From positions 1,014,501 to 1,078,500 of the forward strand of contig CP126191.1 of NCBI GenBank assembly GCA_030272155.1: a DNA stretch of 64,000 bases, given 5' to 3'. Numbering within the stretch: position 1 is the first letter of the stretch; every line of letters begins with the position of its first letter. Made by a program: the position numbers and the translations under genes. Of the stretch, positions 1-10,923 are shown piece after piece. The DNA is from Tetradesmus obliquus. Taxonomy: Eukaryota > Chlorophyta > Chlorophyceae > Sphaeropleales > Scenedesmaceae. Under the pieces are notes generated by a model that saw only the letters and a list, made by a program, of their open reading frames with translations, searched no databases and was not told where the DNA came from.

Positions 1-23
1 CAGCAGGCAAACCCCATGCGCAC

Positions 24-112
24 CTGCCCCACATGCGGTGCGCACACTCCATCAAGTAGTTAGAAGTCGCACTCCTCAACATCCATGTGGCTGTGCGCCA
101 GTCAAAAAGCAG
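24..112 (-). repeat. Decayed donor-edge copy of COX15 exon 248-398
   Basis: Read on the minus strand, this repeats the end of the preceding exon (AHSHMDVEE, then a degraded form of the MEWAHRMWGR end) followed by a GTGCGC donor-like site. An in-frame TAA interrupts it, so it cannot replace the exon. Spacing from the real donor edge is 224 bp. Confidence 0.8.
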
Positions 113-247
113 TTTCCTAACACTGCTCCAAGAAGTGCCGCAACACCAACAGCACAACTTCTGTGCATCAGGACTGGCCAGCAATCAATCTCCAACAAAG
201 CGACCCACTCCGATGGCACACTGGAAGAACCCTACAGCCTTCCGCAC

Positions 248-400
248 CTGCCCCACATGCGGTGTGCCCACTCCATGAAGTAGATGAACTTGAACTCTTC
301 AACGTCCATGTGGCTGTGCGCCAGCCTGAACTCGGGGCTGGCCTGGTACTTGGCAAACTCAGCCAGCCACTCCTCCTGAGTGATGGGCGGCCGCTCGCCT

Positions 401-432
<32 letters not shown>

Positions 433-1998
433 TGTTCAGGGCTGGCTTCTTGCGTTCTGCATGATGTGACAGGACTCAAACTTCTCGCAGTAGGGGGGCC
501 TGTGGTACGCGCTTCACCTCCGTCACTAACTCTCTGTTCGTAATACCTGCGTGCACACACGCCTGTCCTGCAGCTGATGAAAAAAGTAACAACATTGTGC
601 AGCCAGCTTCACAATGTGAACTCCTGCTAGCTCACCTGTGAACTTCCAGTCTGTCATGGACAGCCCTGAGCGCATGAGCCGCGTAAATCCACCAAGCACC
701 ACTATGCTGAACACCGCCGCTTCACCAAGCTGCGGCCCTAGTTCACAGTGTGAACTTCCCCCCACCCACCTGTGAACTTCCAGTCTGTCATGGACAGCCC
801 CGAGCGCGTCAGCCGCGTGAAGCCGCCCAGCACCACCATGCTGAACACCCAGGCGCTGCAGCCGCCCAGCCACCAGGCCAGCGCCTTGCGCGCTGAGTCA
901 GGCAGGCCGCGCGACAGTGCTAGGCTGGGTGAGGCAGCCTGGGCAGTGGCAACAATAGCAGCAGCAGCAGCAGCAGCAGCAGGCCTTGAGGTTTTCATGA
1001 GTAGTTTAATGGTGTGGTAAACCTGCATAGTGGCGTCTAGTCGGGCAGGCCCCGCGACAGTGCGAGGCTTGGGGAGGCAGCCTGAGCAGTGGCAACAGTA
1101 GCAGAGATAATCGCAGTGCATGACCAACAGAAGCTTTGTGTGGTGACGGTTCAAAACCGTTTTGGTAGAGGCAGCAGCAGCCGTGCAATGTGTGCTGCAG
1201 TGTGTCTGAATGTAGGCGGATGGGTAATTCCAGGTTGAAAGGGAACAGCAGACAACAGAGCAACATGCAAGCTTCATGTCTGTCAAACCATTTTCCAGCT
1301 GCTTCGTGCATTGCATACCGCTGAAGCACCATGGCCAAGTGATTCATAGCAGACAGTCATCCAGCGCCACTCAAATGCCACATCGGCACACCGCACCACG
1401 CCGCACAGCAACTGCAAAAGTTTCTTGCGCTGCATCCTTAAACTGCTCGAGGCACGCAGCGTAATCACATTGCTGCTCTGTGCTACATGCTGCCCATGCG
1501 TGCATGGTGTGCTGTCCAACTGCAGAGGCCACCAATTGCTCCCACCCCACGCCAGCAGCGCTGCATGGCCCTCACCTGGCTTGCTGCAGCAGCTGCTGCT
1601 GCTGCACCGCCTGCCTTTGCTGCAGTAGCTGCATCTGTGGCCACTGTAGACATCAAGCGCCGCACCGCATGGCCGTACCAAGCAGCAGTAGCAGCAGCGC
1701 CTGCCTGCCTGCTGCAGCTGCTGAAGCCTGCTGCTTGCTGCCTGCTGCTCAGCTGCAGTGCCTGCTGCCACTGCATGCAGCAGATCGCAGCATGAGGTGT
1801 TAAAGTCTGGCGTTACTCCGTGTTCTGTGTAATGCGAAATTGTGAGGCACTTACCGCAGGCACTCTGCTGCTGCTCAGCCACAGGTGGGCATGACCCCTG
1901 CCAAGGCCGCTTGCTACCGCCTGTCCATGGCTGGCCGGCACCTCAAACACGTTCTTGAGTGCGCTAAATAAACGTAGCGACCGTTGCTGCTTGCTCAT
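248..1998 (-). CDS. COX15: Heme A synthase COX15, 5' part
   Basis: COX15 oxidises heme O to heme A in the inner mitochondrial membrane for cytochrome c oxidase. Exons read on the minus strand are 1855-1998 (ATG at 1998, basic leader beginning MSKQQRSLRLFSALK, donor GTAAGT), 1576 to about 1730 (AVRRLMSTVAT, presumably still targeting sequence; its acceptor is uncertain), 770-938 and 248-398. Exon 770-938 carries the family signature LGGFTRLTRSGLSMTDWKF; exon 248-398 continues with EEWLAEFAKYQASPEF and EFKFIYFMEWAHRMWGR. The 770-938/248-398 join is in phase (G|GC) and gives KFTG-ERPPITQEEW, as expected for the family. The gene continues past the left edge, so most membrane segments are missing. 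Both recognised domain exons have decayed edge copies in the adjoining introns. The family call is firm; exon 2 is tentative. Confidence 0.85.
636..712 (-). repeat. Donor-edge copy of COX15 exon 770-938
   Basis: It re-encodes VFSIVVLGGFTRLMRSGL and MTDWKFTG and keeps a GTGAGC donor, 134 bp downstream of the real donor edge on the minus strand. It lacks the first half of the exon. Confidence 0.85.
1040..1083 (-). repeat. Acceptor-edge copy of COX15 exon 770-938
   Basis: It matches the first 40 or so bases of the exon, including the AG acceptor before GCTGCC, with several substitutions. It lies about 144 bp upstream of the real acceptor on the minus strand. The same exon therefore has copies on both sides. 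Confidence 0.75.
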
Positions 1999-3268
1999 GC
2001 TCTGTGTGCTCAGATCGCGATGCCGGAACAGCAGGTGAACGCGGTGACAAGTGGTGTTGACCTATGAAAAAACTACAACGGAGGGATCCAGGATAAGTAA
2101 GTCGGGCGCGTGAGTGTTGCCTTCGCTGTGGTAAGCCCTATTATGCTGGGCTACGTGCCCGTTGACTAACCCGTGTCACTCGTGGCTTGCCCCAGTTGCA
2201 AAACGCGTGCGAATCTGGTTAAGTTCAATGTAAGTTTCTCAAACTCACTTGCGTAAGCAGGGAGGCCCATAGCAACAGCACTCCCTGCACCGGATGCCAG
2301 GGTGCAGAGTCTGCACTGCAGACTGGCACAGCAAGCCTTGCAAACAGTTTTGCTTGAGACCACATGTTCATAAGGGCAAAGAATAGGTGTGGAATGGTTT
2401 GAGGATTATAAGACAAGTAACAGCGACAGTGCTCTGATTGTTCAGCGCAGAAAGACATGATTGCAGAATGCTGCTACTGCCAGCAGTACATTGTACAGGG
2501 AACCAGTCTACATATCGCTCAGCGGTTCGCAGCATGACCAAAGCATACTACCAGGTTCAAAGATGCGTATTCGACTGTGGAACCTTCTCCTTGACCACGC
2601 CCCACAGTGTATCACAGCCTGAAAGCCCAGCAAGACAGTACAAGCTTTGCCTGCCACCACACACTTTTCGATTCAGCGTGTTACAGTATGTGTGCGAACA
2701 AACGTACCGTTTTCAAGTGTTTTATTGGTCAATGGGCCTCCTTCCTTGTCTCCTGAGTCACGTGGACTTCGCTGCTGAACCTCGGTCCCTTGCTCAACGG
2801 TGTGTGTGCTTCATTTTCGCGCACGCATGCCCAATGGTTTTCAACTGACTTGATCCAAGTTATAGGACACACACTGCTCGTCTCCGCGTTGTCTGCCGCA
2901 CCCACCCACCTTCGACTCCCTGTCACAGAAGAGCGAAGAAACAACGTAGAACAGCAGTAGCGTGCATGGCAACGCAGTTAGGCCCCAACGGGGCCAGCAG
3001 ATGCGCAGCTGGCTCCAGGTAGAGCCCTGGCCGATGATCTTCAGTGCAGGACTGCTTTCCCAGGCACAGCCTCACACGCAGCTGCCTTTAAACATGCAGG
3101 CGTGCAGTTAGAGTACAAGCTAGCGGTGTGGGAGCGTACGTAGGCGTGAAGTCAGCAGGTAGGCTGCAGCTGAGCTTGACACCCCATGCTGCTGCTGTTG
3201 CTGCTGCTTGTTTGGCACGCTCTCACTGCTGTCTTGCTTGTCATGCTTGTGTTGTTTCCATCCTGCAG
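1999..3268. other. Head-to-head spacer between COX15 and CLPR2
   Basis: No protein was recognised. The open frame at 2438-2848 has no visible motif. By position the stretch should hold the divergent promoters and the 5' exon of CLPR2; an ATG near 2967 (MATQLGPNGAS, followed by a possible GTAGAG donor) is one candidate start for CLPR2. Confidence 0.4.
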
Positions 3269-4099
3269 GCCAGCTGCAGCAGGTTGCAAAGCAGAAGCCT
3301 GAGGGCTTTTGGCAGACAGCAAGCAAGCAGATCAATGTCCGCAGGTGGGTGCGGTTCTGGCAGTGCTGCAGGTGCATTGTTACACGCACCAGGAGCAGCA
3401 GCAACAGCAACGCGCAGCTCCATCAACAGCGTCAGTAGTTTGGGCCATGTTAATAGGCAGGAGAGGCAGATGTTGCCGCTGCACCCTGTCACACATGGCC
3501 GGTTAGCATGCATCGTATGGCGGTGCAACTGCACAAGCTATACCAGTGCATGTGTTCCATCAGCAGCTCAAAGCACCGCAGTTGCAGGAAGCATTGCTGA
3601 GCATCGTTTCTGTTGCAGCAACTGTGCTCGCACCTATGCTCTCCTACTCCGCCAGCCATGGCATGCACAGCAGGCTGTGTCTCTGCCAGGTGCTGCTGCT
3701 GCCGCAAGTGGAAAAAGCATCTGTTGACGGCATTTTAGCAACACCAGCACAGCAACTGACCGCATATCATACAGCTATCAGCATCGCACCACAGCGCAGC
3801 AGATCAGCAACCACGTGCAATGCAGGCATCGCCGCACCCCGCCACAGCACCCAGCTCTCATCGCGCTGAACTTCCTCGCTCTCTGTTCAGCCACTTGTTT
3901 GTGCTGCCCCTGGTGCTGTGTTGGCTGTAATTGATATGTCCGTTGTCACGCCCGCAGCCGAGGCAGCAGCGGGCCGCGGCGGCGTGCCGTGACCATGATG
4001 CCCGTCAGCACGCCCAAGGTGCTGGTGCGGCCCGTGGGGCAGCGCCAGTACGAGTGGGTGGACCTGTGGGAGAGCTACGTGAGTGGCTGAATGAAGCTT

Positions 4100-4131
<32 letters not shown>

Positions 4132-4672
4132 GTTTTGTACTTGATTGGGGTTTGGGGCAGTACGTGTGGGTGGACCTGTGGGAGAGCTACGTGAGTGGCT
4201 TGATCGAGGCCTGCAGCAGCAGCAGCAGCAGCGGCGGCGGCAGGTAGCAGCAGCAGCAGCAGCAGCCTGCATGGGTAGGGCTTGGAACAGTACGCGTGGG
4301 TAGGCCTGTGGGAGTTATGTGTGAGTCGCATGCCTGAGGCCTGACACAGCAGCGACAACAGCCGCAGCTGCTGCGTTGTGCACTGGCTGGGGTTTGAGGC
4401 AGTACACATGGGTCGAACTGTGGAAGCTTAGCAGCAGCAGCAGCAGCAGCAGTTCTGCGAAGGCTAGGGTTTGAGGCCAAAACCAATGGGTAGAGCCGTT
4501 TGCATGCGTAGAGTGCGCTGTAGCAGAGCAGTGACCATACTGTTGACCATACTGTATGACCAGTGTAGCTGTTATCGTGCTGTTGTCGCACACCGCCGCA
4601 GACCATGAACAAGGTGGTGTTCATCCGCGAGGCCATCAGCAAGGACCACCAACTCAGCTGTCTTCTGACACC

Positions 4673-4707
<35 letters not shown>

Positions 4708-7700
4708 GCCGCATGCCTGCACCCCAACCCCTGTTATGTACCTCAGACCATGAACAAGGTGGTGTTCATCCGCGAGGCCATCAGCGAGGATGTGGCCAAC
4801 AACATGATTGCACTCACGCTGTACCTGGACAGCCTGGACAAGAAGCGCATCTACTACTGGCTCAACTGCCCGGGAGGAGACGTGAGTTACCTTTTGCTGC
4901 TGTGTTGTCATTCTGTTGTTATTTACAGTGGTTGCATTGTACCTTGACAGCCTGGACAAGAAGCGCATCTACTACTGGCTCAACTGCCCGGGAGGAGACG
5001 TGAGTTACCTTTTGCTGCTGTGTTGTCATTCTGTTGTTATTTACAGTGGTTGCATCGTACCGGGACAGCCTGGACAAGAAGCGCATCTACTACTGGCTCA
5101 ACTGCCCGGGCGGCGACGTGAGTTACCTTTTGCTGCTGTGTTGTCATTCTGTTGTTATTTACAGTGGTTGCATTGTACCTGGACAGCCTGGACAAGAAGC
5201 GCATCTACTACTGGCTCAACTGCCCGGGCGGCGACGTGAGTTACCTTTTGCTGCTGTGTTGTCATTCTGTTGTTATTTACAGTGGTTGCATTGTACCTGG
5301 ACAGCCTGGACAAGAAGCGCATCTACTACTGGCTCAACTGCCCGGGCGGCGACGTGAGTGCTGTGCACAAGTGTTTCATCTGATTGCCTGGTTTGGTATG
5401 TTGTTCTGTTGCTGCCTCCCTGCATGTGAAGCCTATGCTGGCGCTACATAATACCATGCAGGACATCACTGCTGCTTAATGCTTGCCTCAACCTATCTTG
5501 GCATGTGGCTGGCGTGCTTGTTCTGTTGCCGCCCTGCAGGTCACGCCCACGCTGGCGCTGTACGACACTATGCAAGGTACCACGTATGGTTCACCGCCGC
5601 AGTGTGCGTGCCTCACTTCTTTCATGCCTGCTGCCCCTTTCCTTGATCTGTCCTGCAGGTGACCCCAACCCTGGCGCTGTACGACACCATGCAGTACGTG
5701 CGCAGCCCCACAGCCACTGTGTGCTACGGCATGTGCCTGGGCATGGGAGGATTCCTGCTGACAGCAGGAGGAGAGAAGGTGAGGGGGCAGGGGTGCAGCG
5801 ACAGCAGCATGCAGCAAACGTTGTGCTGCTGTGCTGCATGTGCCTCGGCATGGGAGGATTCCTGCTGACCGCAGGAGGCGAGAAGATGAGGGGGCAGGGG
5901 TGCAGCGACAGCAGCATTTGGAACCCTGTTGTGCAACACTGTTGTGCTGTGCCGCATGTGCCTGGGCATGGGAGGATTCCTGCTGATCGCAGGAGGCGAG
6001 AAGGTGCGCTGGGCGTGGCTAAAGTGCTGCGAACAGGGATATTCATGGGTATAGCAGCAGCAGCATGCAGCGCTGCTGCTGTTGTGCTGTGCTGCAGAAC
6101 CTGTCGCCGTCATATTGTGATGTTGACTGCCACTAAGCCATGCTGCACTCAAAGCTGGTGATGCGTCCTGCAAAAATCTCGACTTTGACACACACGTGCG
6201 TCCTGCTGCTGTTTTCTGCAAACACAGGGCTACCGCTACTCCATGCCCCACTCCATCCTGATGATGCACCACCCCAGCGGTGCCAGCAGGGGCCAGGCCA
6301 GCGAGATGCACATCGAGAGCAGGGAGCTGGTGCGCGTGAGGGACTACCTCTCGCTCGTCATCAGTGACAGCACAGGGCAGCCATACGACAGGGTGAGTGC
6401 GGGGCATCTGGCGTTACATGTTTTTGGTATGTGGGTGACTGCAGCAATGGATGCTGGGTTCAGGGTCAGTACTGTGCGCGTGAGGGACTACCTGTCACTC
6501 GTCATCTGTGACAGCACAGGCCAGCCCTACGAAAGGGTGAGCAACAGGGGCTGAAAGCAGCATATATTGTGGTTGTGCAACGGGGTTTTGTTGCAAGTAG
6601 TGCGCGTGAGGGACTACCTGTGACTTGTCATCTCCGACAGCACAGGGCAGCCCTATGACAGGATGAGCGGGGTTCACATTTCGAGGTTTATGGTTTGGGG
6701 CTTTCCTGGCTGCGCAAGTGGTGTCGATGGGCGCTGGGTTGAGCGTTAGGATTGTTCAAGAAGGTAGCTGGAAACCAGTGTTGGAGTTGTTGAGGCGTCC
6801 TGTGATTGGATTCATCTTGCACATTGAGAGCAGGGAGCGGGTGCGCTTGAGGGACTACCTGAGCCTGGTCATCTCTGACAGCACGGGGCAGCCCTACGAC
6901 AGGGTAAGTGGGGTTGTGGGTTGTATGGTTTAGGGTGGTGCAAGTGGGTGGCTGTGCAAGTGGGTGGCTGACAAAGTCTGGTTTCCAGGGCTGTGCGCGC
7001 GAGGGACTACCTCTCGCTCGTCATCTCCGACAGCACAGGGCAGCCCTACGACAGGGTGAGCGGGGTTCAGAGCCAGTGTTTGGCGTGTATGGTTCATGCC
7101 TACTTGGTTGCGCACCTGGCTGGCTGGTGGGCGCTGGTGCGATCGCTTACACCTTTCAGGTGGGTAGTTGAGAAGCAGTTTTCACAAGATTGCCTAGGCC
7201 TGTGGCGCAATTGGCATGGTCTCAGCAGTGCTCTGGAAGTCTGCACGGGCGTATGTCATCTTACCTCCACAGGTGGTGGTCGTTTGACGTACGCACGTGC
7301 GGATTACGGAGCACTGCCTAGACCATGCTGTCGTGCGCAGGCCTAGGCAGCAGCAGCAGGCAGTGAGGCTACAACTGGCAGGTGCCTGTAAGGCCTGGTG
7401 AATGCAAGCGCAAGAGGCAGCAGCCGCTGCTCGTGCTGTACGCAGCAGCGCCTGTGTTCTTGGTATCTTGTAGTAAAACATTTGGTCACTTTCAGGTTTC
7501 CATACAGGTTGCATGATCGACATGGTGCTCACTCATACAAAATGCCTCACACTTTTGCCGCCCTCACACCTCACTCGTTTACTGCAGGTCATCCGTGAGC
7601 TGTCACGCAACAAGTGGATGAACCCCACGGAGGCGGTTGACCATGGCATTGTCGACAGGGTTACCAACAGCACGGTGCTGATTTGTCTGCCCTGCTGCTT

Positions 7701-8049
7701 GCCTTACTGCCTGTTTGTGCCTCTGCTGCACACATAGGTCATCTGCGAGCTGTCGCGCAACAAGTGGATGAACGCCAAGGAGGCGATCGAGTGCGGCATG
7801 ATCGACAAGGTGCTCACTCATACAGAATCCCTCACACTTTTGCCGCCCTCACACCTCATTTCTTTACTGCAGGTCATCCGCGAGCTGTCGCGCAACAAGT
7901 GGATGAACCCCAAGGAGGCCATCGAGTACGGCATGATCGACAAGGTGCTGACCACACCCATGCCCAAGCCCCCAAGCATCGGCCCCAAGTTCAGGTTCGA
8001 CAGGGAGCAGGGCACTGGGGAGGCAATGCAGTCACGTGATGTCATCTAG
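3269..8049 (+). CDS. CLPR2: Plastid Clp protease subunit ClpR2-like (non-catalytic ClpP paralogue)
   Basis: ClpR proteins sit with ClpP subunits in the plastid Clp protease ring. Exons: 3269-3344 (basic leader-like, QSRSLRAFGRQQASRSMSA; its ATG exon is unresolved), about 3955-4078 (MMPVSTPKVL, YEWVDLWESY), 4747-4881 (NKVVFIREAIS to LNCPGGD), 5659-5778 (VTPTLALYDTMQ to FLLTAGGEK), 6228-6392 (GYRYSMPHSILMMHHPSG to STGQPYDR) and 7873-8049 (VIRELSRNKWMNPKEAIEYG, stop TAG). The last four exons are exact codon multiples. Where ClpP has the catalytic serine in a GxxxSMG context, this protein reads GMCLGMGG, so serine is replaced by glycine; the following HHP histidine is kept. MMP and WVDLW near the start, YLDSLD/PGGD and the EAIEYGMIDK tail fit ClpR2 best. 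Every intron after exon 2 holds tandem copies of neighbouring exon edges. The join between the first two listed exons is not solved. Confidence 0.85.
4157..4500 (+). repeat. Four donor-edge copies of CLPR2 exon 2, progressively decayed
   Basis: Copies at 4157-4190, 4286-4320, 4399-4430 and about 4466-4500 repeat the QYEWVDLWESY end. The first is almost identical and keeps GTGAGT at 4191; the second keeps GTGAGT at 4321 but has lost codons; the last two have no good donor. CAG tracts lie between the copies. Confidence 0.85.
4602..4651 (+). repeat. Acceptor-edge copy of CLPR2 exon 3
   Basis: After a CCGCAG acceptor it repeats MNKVVFIREAIS, then diverges. It lies 145 bp upstream of the working exon start at 4747 and is followed by a CTG tract. 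Confidence 0.9.
4882..5353 (+). repeat. 118-bp tandem array of the 3' half of CLPR2 exon 3
   Basis: Donor GTGAGT recurs at 4882, 5000, 5118, 5236 and 5354, exactly 118 bp apart. Each added unit is a 47-nt intron-like linker (GTGAGT to TTTACAG) plus a 71-nt exon copy (LYLDSLDKKRIYYWLN to PGGD), at 4929-4999, 5047-5117, 5165-5235 and 5283-5353. Copies differ at a few bases (GGAGGAGAC against GGCGGCGAC). 71 nt is not a codon multiple, so one included copy shifts frame and three restore it. Confidence 0.95.
5419..5578 (+). repeat. Two acceptor-edge copies of CLPR2 exon 4
   Basis: The copy starting after CCTGCAG at 5533-5539 encodes VTPTLALYDTMQ and then breaks off. The outer copy at about 5419-5462 is degraded. 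Spacing is 114 and 119 bp up to the working acceptor. Confidence 0.85.
5839..6003 (+). repeat. Two donor-edge copies of CLPR2 exon 4
   Basis: 5839-5885 and 5957-6003 repeat CLGMGGFLLTAGGEK with small changes. The first has ATGAGG in place of the donor; the second keeps GTGCGC. Both repeat the stretch where ClpP would carry its serine and also have glycine there. Confidence 0.9.
6475..7055 (+). repeat. Four donor-edge copies of CLPR2 exon 5
   Basis: Copies end at 6536 (donor GTGAGC), 6662 (donor lost, in-frame TGA inside), 6903 (longer copy from HIESRE, donor GTAAGT) and 7055 (donor GTGAGC). All repeat VRVRDYLSLVISDSTGQPYDR-like sequence. Decay does not increase evenly with distance here. Confidence 0.9.
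7500..7809 (+). repeat. Acceptor-edge copies of CLPR2 exon 6, two of them 72-nt cassettes
   Basis: 7588-7659 and 7738-7809 each start after an AG, are exactly 72 nt (24 codons) and end before a GT (GTTACC, GTGCTC). They encode variants of VIRELSRNKWMNPKEAIEYG. A fragment of the tail at about 7511-7587 shows a third unit with the same intron piece. Confidence 0.9.
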
Positions 8050-8194
8050 GCGCAGCTGTGGAGCTCTGAATGCAGGCGCAGCAGAAGCATGCCTGGTGCA
8101 GCAGCAGAAGCATGCCTGGTGCAACCTGGCGCTGGCAAGCCTGCATCTGCGGTGGACGTTGTCATGTTGGCAGAAGGACAGGGTTTTTTTGGCT

Positions 8195-8517
8195 TGATAA
8201 GGTGCTCACCACGCCCATGCCCAAGCCCCCGAGCATTGGCCCCAAGTTCAGGTTCGACAGGGAGCAGGGCACTGGGGAGGCCATGCAGTCACGTGATGTG
8301 ATCTAGGCGCCGCTGTGGAGCTGAATGCAGGCGCAGCAGCAGAAGCATGCCTGGTGCAAGCTGGCGCTGGCAAGCCTGCATCTGCGGTGGACGTTATGTT
8401 GGCAGTAGGACAGGGGTTTATGGTTTGATCAGGTGCTCGCCAGGCCCATGCCCAACCCGCCTGGCGTTCAGCCCAAGCTAAGGCTGGACTGCGATGTAGC
8501 TGACGCTCATAGCTGAA
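8195..8517 (+). repeat. Two copies of the CLPR2 terminal coding end and 3' UTR
   Basis: 8195-8306 repeats the last coding stretch (KVLTTPMPKPPSIGPKFRF), ending in its own TAG. The outer copy near 8427-8517 is strongly diverged. Intervening 3' UTR with the CATGCCTGGTGCA motif is repeated as well. Confidence 0.9.
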
Positions 8518-8810
8518 CGTTCAGGTTGCTGAGGTGGCTGGTGTGGCTGTACTTGTTGTTGGAACCTTATGTAGGGTCCGCGGACGATTGCAGCAGCAGG
8601 CTGAGGCTGCATGGCAGGCTATGCTGCTGTAGGCAGCAAGCCACTGCACAGCAGCGCGTCGACCTGAGCTTGCAGATGCTTTGTACCTGCTGTGGAGGAT
8701 GCCTGATGTGTACCTGTGGGGCAGCAGCAGCTGCTGCAGGGTACACCTATGGTTGTCTGGGGTTGTCTGCTGACATGCGTGTGGTGAGCTCCAGGCAAAC
8801 CAGCCCCAAC

Positions 8811-8815
8811 TGTAA
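8811..8815 (+). terminator. Candidate poly(A) signal of CLPR2
   Basis: TGTAA, the usual green-algal signal, lies after the terminal-exon copies. An AATAAA-like string follows at about 8865. Confidence 0.4.
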
Positions 8816-8829
8816 CACTATACATGTTT

Positions 8830-9495
8830 CCAGCGTCTGCTTCACCATTTGAACGCTTGAATACAATAAAAGCATTGCCATGAACCACTCATGCTCAAGC
8901 CACGACAACCAGGCGCAAACCCAGCGCCCCATGTGTGCACAAGAGCTAAACGGCCCTGCACGCCTTTGTGTCCCCTGCAGCCAGGTTCGCCTGACTGCTG
9001 CGTGTGACTAGAGTGCTCACAGGTGCCGCACGGGACAGCCTGCTGCGGCAAAAGAAGAACACAGCAATGATACATGCTGACATGCAGGTGTAGCAGCAGC
9101 AACACACGATCCCTCAGATGCTTGCAGCATGCATGCTTAGCATGCTATGCTGTGCACAGCAATCTTGTGACACTTGAAAGGCCACTTGCTTTTGCGCAAA
9201 CGCGCGCATGTGCACAACAACCTGCACAGCGCTACAATGCAGGCATGGCAACTATACAAGGCAAAATGAACCCGATGCTGTACGTGTACAGGCATGCCAC
9301 CAAGGATTGCTTATGCTACTGCTGCCGCTGCCCCAGCACTGCTGCCCACAGCATGCGCAGGTACCGCCAACCATGCGACTGCAGCAGCTGCTCCTGCACA
9401 ACAACCAAGGCCGCGCACATGTGCTGTGTCTCACCCCACACGCAGCAGCTTCGTACTGGGTGGAGCATGCTGAAGGCTGTACAGCTGCAGCTGAA
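8830..9495. other. Spacer between CLPR2 and the LRR block
   Basis: Open frames on the plus strand here (for example 9074-9499) show no recognisable domain. The two genes converge, so 3' UTRs are expected. Confidence 0.4.
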
Positions 9496-10870
9496 CTAGT
9501 ACCAACTGTGAACTTCTTCATCAACATCATCTTCCATCCACCTCAGCCGCTGCAGGCGTGGCAAGCCTGTCAGCTGCTTCAAGCCCTGCTGCGTGAGCGC
9601 ATTGCAGCGCAGGTCCAAATGCGTCAACTGCGTGAGGCAACGAATCTCGTCCAAGCAAGCCAGGCCCTCTGCAGTGTCCAGCTGCAGGCCGCAATCAAAC
9701 AAGCACAGGTGCTGCAGCTGCCGCAGCTGGCAGGCTAGCGCAATGCATGCTTGTCCCACTCCATGTTCTGCCCGCCACACATGCAGCCGTGTCGAGCTGG
9801 TGAGTGCTGTCAGCGCACGGGCATCACCCAGAGCCAAAATCACCCGGATTTCACCGGTGCCGCCATCATCTCAGGTGATGGCACGGTCCTTCAAGCGTGT
9901 CAGGCCAGTCAGGCTGCCACACACTGCAAGCTCGCGAGGCGGGGCATCCCACGAATAGTTCTCATGATCAGCCCTTTCATTATAGCCAGGTCTCATGCGC
10001 GCGTCCAGCTGCAGCTTGGTGAGGCTGGTGGCTGCTGCTGCACCTGCCAGGCTGGCCGACCAGCTTCGCTGAGTAGGCACTCCATCGATGTAGTATGAGC
10101 GTCCTCCCTCAATCACCAGCTCGCATAGCTGAGGCAGCAGCCGCCACGCTGCAGCAGTGGCAACTGCAGCTTAAACTACAGGTCTCGCAGTGTAATGAAG
10201 GGCCAGGTGCTGCAGCGCTGGCAGCTGCGCCAGCTGCAGCAGCGGCTGCTGCTGCCTGAAGCGCACACACAAGCTGAGGTGCTGCAGCTTCGGCAGCCTG
10301 TTGACTAATGCTACGCTTGGAGAGACCCTTCTGGTGTTGAGCGTCAGCCGCTGCAGCTGCACTGGCAGCACTGACTCTTCAGCCAGCATGCAGTCACTGG
10401 CCTCCAGCTCGGTCAGGCTGGTGAGGCGCGCCATGTCCAGCACTGGCAGCTGGCAATCCGACAGCTGCAACTTCAGCTGCTGCAGTGGCAGCGGCGCCGC
10501 CAGCAGCTGCTGCAACGCTGCTGCCAGCTGCGGCTTGAGCCGGCTGCGGAACTCCCAGCTGCTGTCACTGTCACTATCATATTGGGGGTCCCAAAAGCCG
10601 CCCATCTCAAGTGACGTCAGGTGGCGAAGCTGAGACAGAGTGGTGAGTGCACTGCCAAGCCTGCCGTCAGCAACGTCAATCAAGACCAACCGCTGCAGGC
10701 TGCTGAGCCTCAGCAGCGCTGCAGACAGTGCAGAGCTGTCTGTGATGAATGCAAATGTCCGGCCCAGGCTTAAGCTAACGTCTGTCAGGTGCTGTGGGTC
10801 CAGCACCGCCAGCATGTCCACGGCCTTTGACAAGCCGCAGCTGAAGCTGTGCAGCAGTAGGCCCTGCTGG

Positions 10871-10923
<53 letters not shown>

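Noticed and set aside
2438..2848. 136-codon open frame in the COX15-CLPR2 spacer
   Set aside because: No motif, no splice-consistent extension and unbiased composition; treated as chance.
4882..5353. Regularly spaced repeats resembling a CRISPR-type array
   Set aside because: The repeats are exon plus intron sequence of CLPR2, with no unique spacers between units; the genome is eukaryotic.
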